A stretch of DNA of 5,400 nucleotides from Candidatus Nanopelagicales bacterium (GTDB taxonomy: Bacteria; Actinomycetota; Actinomycetes; S36-B12; GCA-2699445). The translations under genes were made by a program, and so were the position numbers. Positions 4,593 to 5,400 of this stretch are shown here, piece by piece. The DNA lies in assembly GCA_029939085.1 (NCBI GenBank), contig JAOZTQ010000109.1, positions 1 through 5,400 of the forward strand. Direction: 5' to 3'. Positions within the stretch are counted from its first letter, which is position 1. Every line of letters starts with the position of its first letter. The notes beneath the pieces were generated by a model that was given only the letters and a program-made list of their open reading frames with translations, was not told where the DNA came from and searched no databases.

Positions 4593-5400
4593 GTGCACCT
4601 GAAAAGCATCACCTTGAAGGGCTTCAAGTCCTTTGCGTCGCCCACGACGTTGAACTTTGAGCCAGGCGTAACCGTCGTCGTTGGACCCAACGGCTCTGGA
4701 AAATCCAATGTCGTAGACGCACTTTCGTGGGTTATGGGCGAACAGGGCGCGAAAAGTCTGCGCGGCGGCAAGATGGAAGACGTCATCTTCGCCGGTACGA
4801 GCAATCGGGCACCGCTGGGTCGCGCTGAAGTCAGTCTGACCATCGATAACAGCGATGGTGCTCTGCCTATCGACTACACCGAAGTCACAATCTCTCGAAT
4901 CATGTTCCGCTCCGGCGGTTCGGAATATTCCATAAACGGCACCCCCTGCCGTTTATTGGACGTACAAGAACTCCTCTCCGACTCTGGAATCGGTCGTGAG
5001 ATGCACGTCATCGTGGGACAGGGTCAACTGGATTCGATTTTGCATGCGACGGCTGATGATCGTCGCGGTTTCATCGAAGAAGCAGCCGGGGTGCTCAAAC
5101 ATCGCAAGCGCAAAGAGAAGACCGAACGAAAGTTGGACTCTCTTGAGGACAAGATGACCCGACTTTCGGATCTGCTGACTGAGCTTCGGAGGCAACTAAA
5201 GCCGCTCGGTCGTCAAGCGGAAGTCGCAAGGCGCGCAGTTGTTATCCAAACAGATGTCCGAGACTCCCGTCTCCGGCTATTGGCGGATGACTACAGCGCT
5301 ATGACCAGTTCACTTGCCCAAGAGCAGGCGGATGAACATGCCCTCCGAGAACAACGTCAGGTAGCCGAATCGAAGTTGTTGGGCGCCGAAGCGACGGAAG
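4593..5400 (+). CDS. smc: Chromosome segregation ATPase Smc, N-terminal part (3' partial)
   Basis: The first 269 codons of Smc are present and the gene runs off the window. Smc dimers, with ScpA and ScpB, load onto DNA and extrude loops to compact and separate chromosomes. The N-terminal half of the ABC head is intact. The opening MHLKSITLKGFKSFASPTTL matches actinobacterial Smc. Walker A GPNGSGKS spans residues 31-38, and the R-loop arginine R57 lies in KSLRGGKMEDVIFAG. The Q-loop is GQGQLDSIL with Q143, and the DRRGFIEEAAGV block is at 156-167. From about 168 (LKHRKRKEKTERKLDSLED) the sequence becomes the first arm of the long antiparallel coiled coil. The hinge, signature motif and Walker B are beyond the window. 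Family length is about 1,200 residues, so roughly four fifths is missing. In many actinobacteria ftsY follows; that cannot be seen here. The frame is open to base 5400 without a stop. Confidence 0.96.
   Translation, partial: MHLKSITLKGFKSFASPTTLNFEPGVTVVVGPNGSGKSNVVDALSWVMGEQGAKSLRGGKMEDVIFAGTSNRAPLGRAEVSLTIDNSDGALPIDYTEVTISRIMFRSGGSEYSINGTPCRLLDVQELLSDSGIGREMHVIVGQGQLDSILHATADDRRGFIEEAAGVLKHRKRKEKTERKLDSLEDKMTRLSDLLTELRRQLKPLGRQAEVARRAVVIQTDVRDSRLRLLADDYSAMTSSLAQEQADEHALREQRQVAESKLLGAEATE

Noticed and set aside
4571..4843. Reverse-strand ORF of 90 residues
   Set aside because: It lies opposite the highly conserved Smc Walker A region and its translation shows no recognisable motif; it is a shadow frame.
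4953..5195. Reverse-strand ORF of 80 residues
   Set aside because: It lies opposite the Smc Q-loop and coiled-coil start and has no own ribosome binding site or motif.
1..5400. Mobile element, CRISPR array, tRNA/rRNA gene or a novel defence or biosynthetic system
   Set aside because: Nearly all bases are accounted for by conserved housekeeping genes on one strand, with no repeat arrays, transposase-like frames, composition break or frameshift visible.

Overview
The window is a compact, all-forward-strand housekeeping block from an actinobacterium. The gene order is recG (3' end), rsmD, coaD, a sepIVA/DivIVA-like gene, a yceD-type gene (DUF177), rpmF, rnc, mutM, a small coiled-coil gene and smc (5' end). 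This order, the actinobacterial style of the RecG tail and Smc head, and GTG starts on five of nine visible genes all point to Actinomycetota. Base composition is only mid-50s percent GC by eye (first line 34 of 60). That is low for Streptomyces or mycobacteria and would fit an aquatic or other lower-GC actinobacterial lineage. The lineage is an inference, not a measurement.

Bases 1-323 hold the last 106 codons of RecG, a branch-migration helicase. Bases 342-1407 hold RsmD (16S rRNA guanine-N2 methyltransferase) and CoaD (phosphopantetheine adenylyltransferase, coenzyme A synthesis). After a strong ribosome binding site comes a tight cluster from 1435 to 4196: a SepIVA-like coiled-coil protein, a YceD/DUF177 protein with two cysteine clusters, ribosomal protein L32 (57 residues), RNase III and formamidopyrimidine-DNA glycosylase. 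The junctions from sepIVA to mutM are a 4-base overlap followed by three successive 2-base gaps, which suggests one transcript with translational coupling. Two spacers of about 100 bases (4197-4302 and 4492-4592) flank a 62-residue coiled-coil gene of unknown function. The window ends 269 codons into smc, the chromosome condensation ATPase.

The genes cover ribosome and rRNA maturation (rsmD, yceD, rpmF, rnc), DNA repair (recG, mutM), septum or cell-wall growth (sepIVA-like), cofactor supply (coaD) and chromosome segregation (smc). I saw no mobile element, CRISPR array, tRNA or rRNA gene, pseudogene or frameshift, and no evidence of a new defence or biosynthetic system. The points most worth a second look are the uncharacterised 62-residue gene, the spacers around it, and the uniform 2-base gene junctions.
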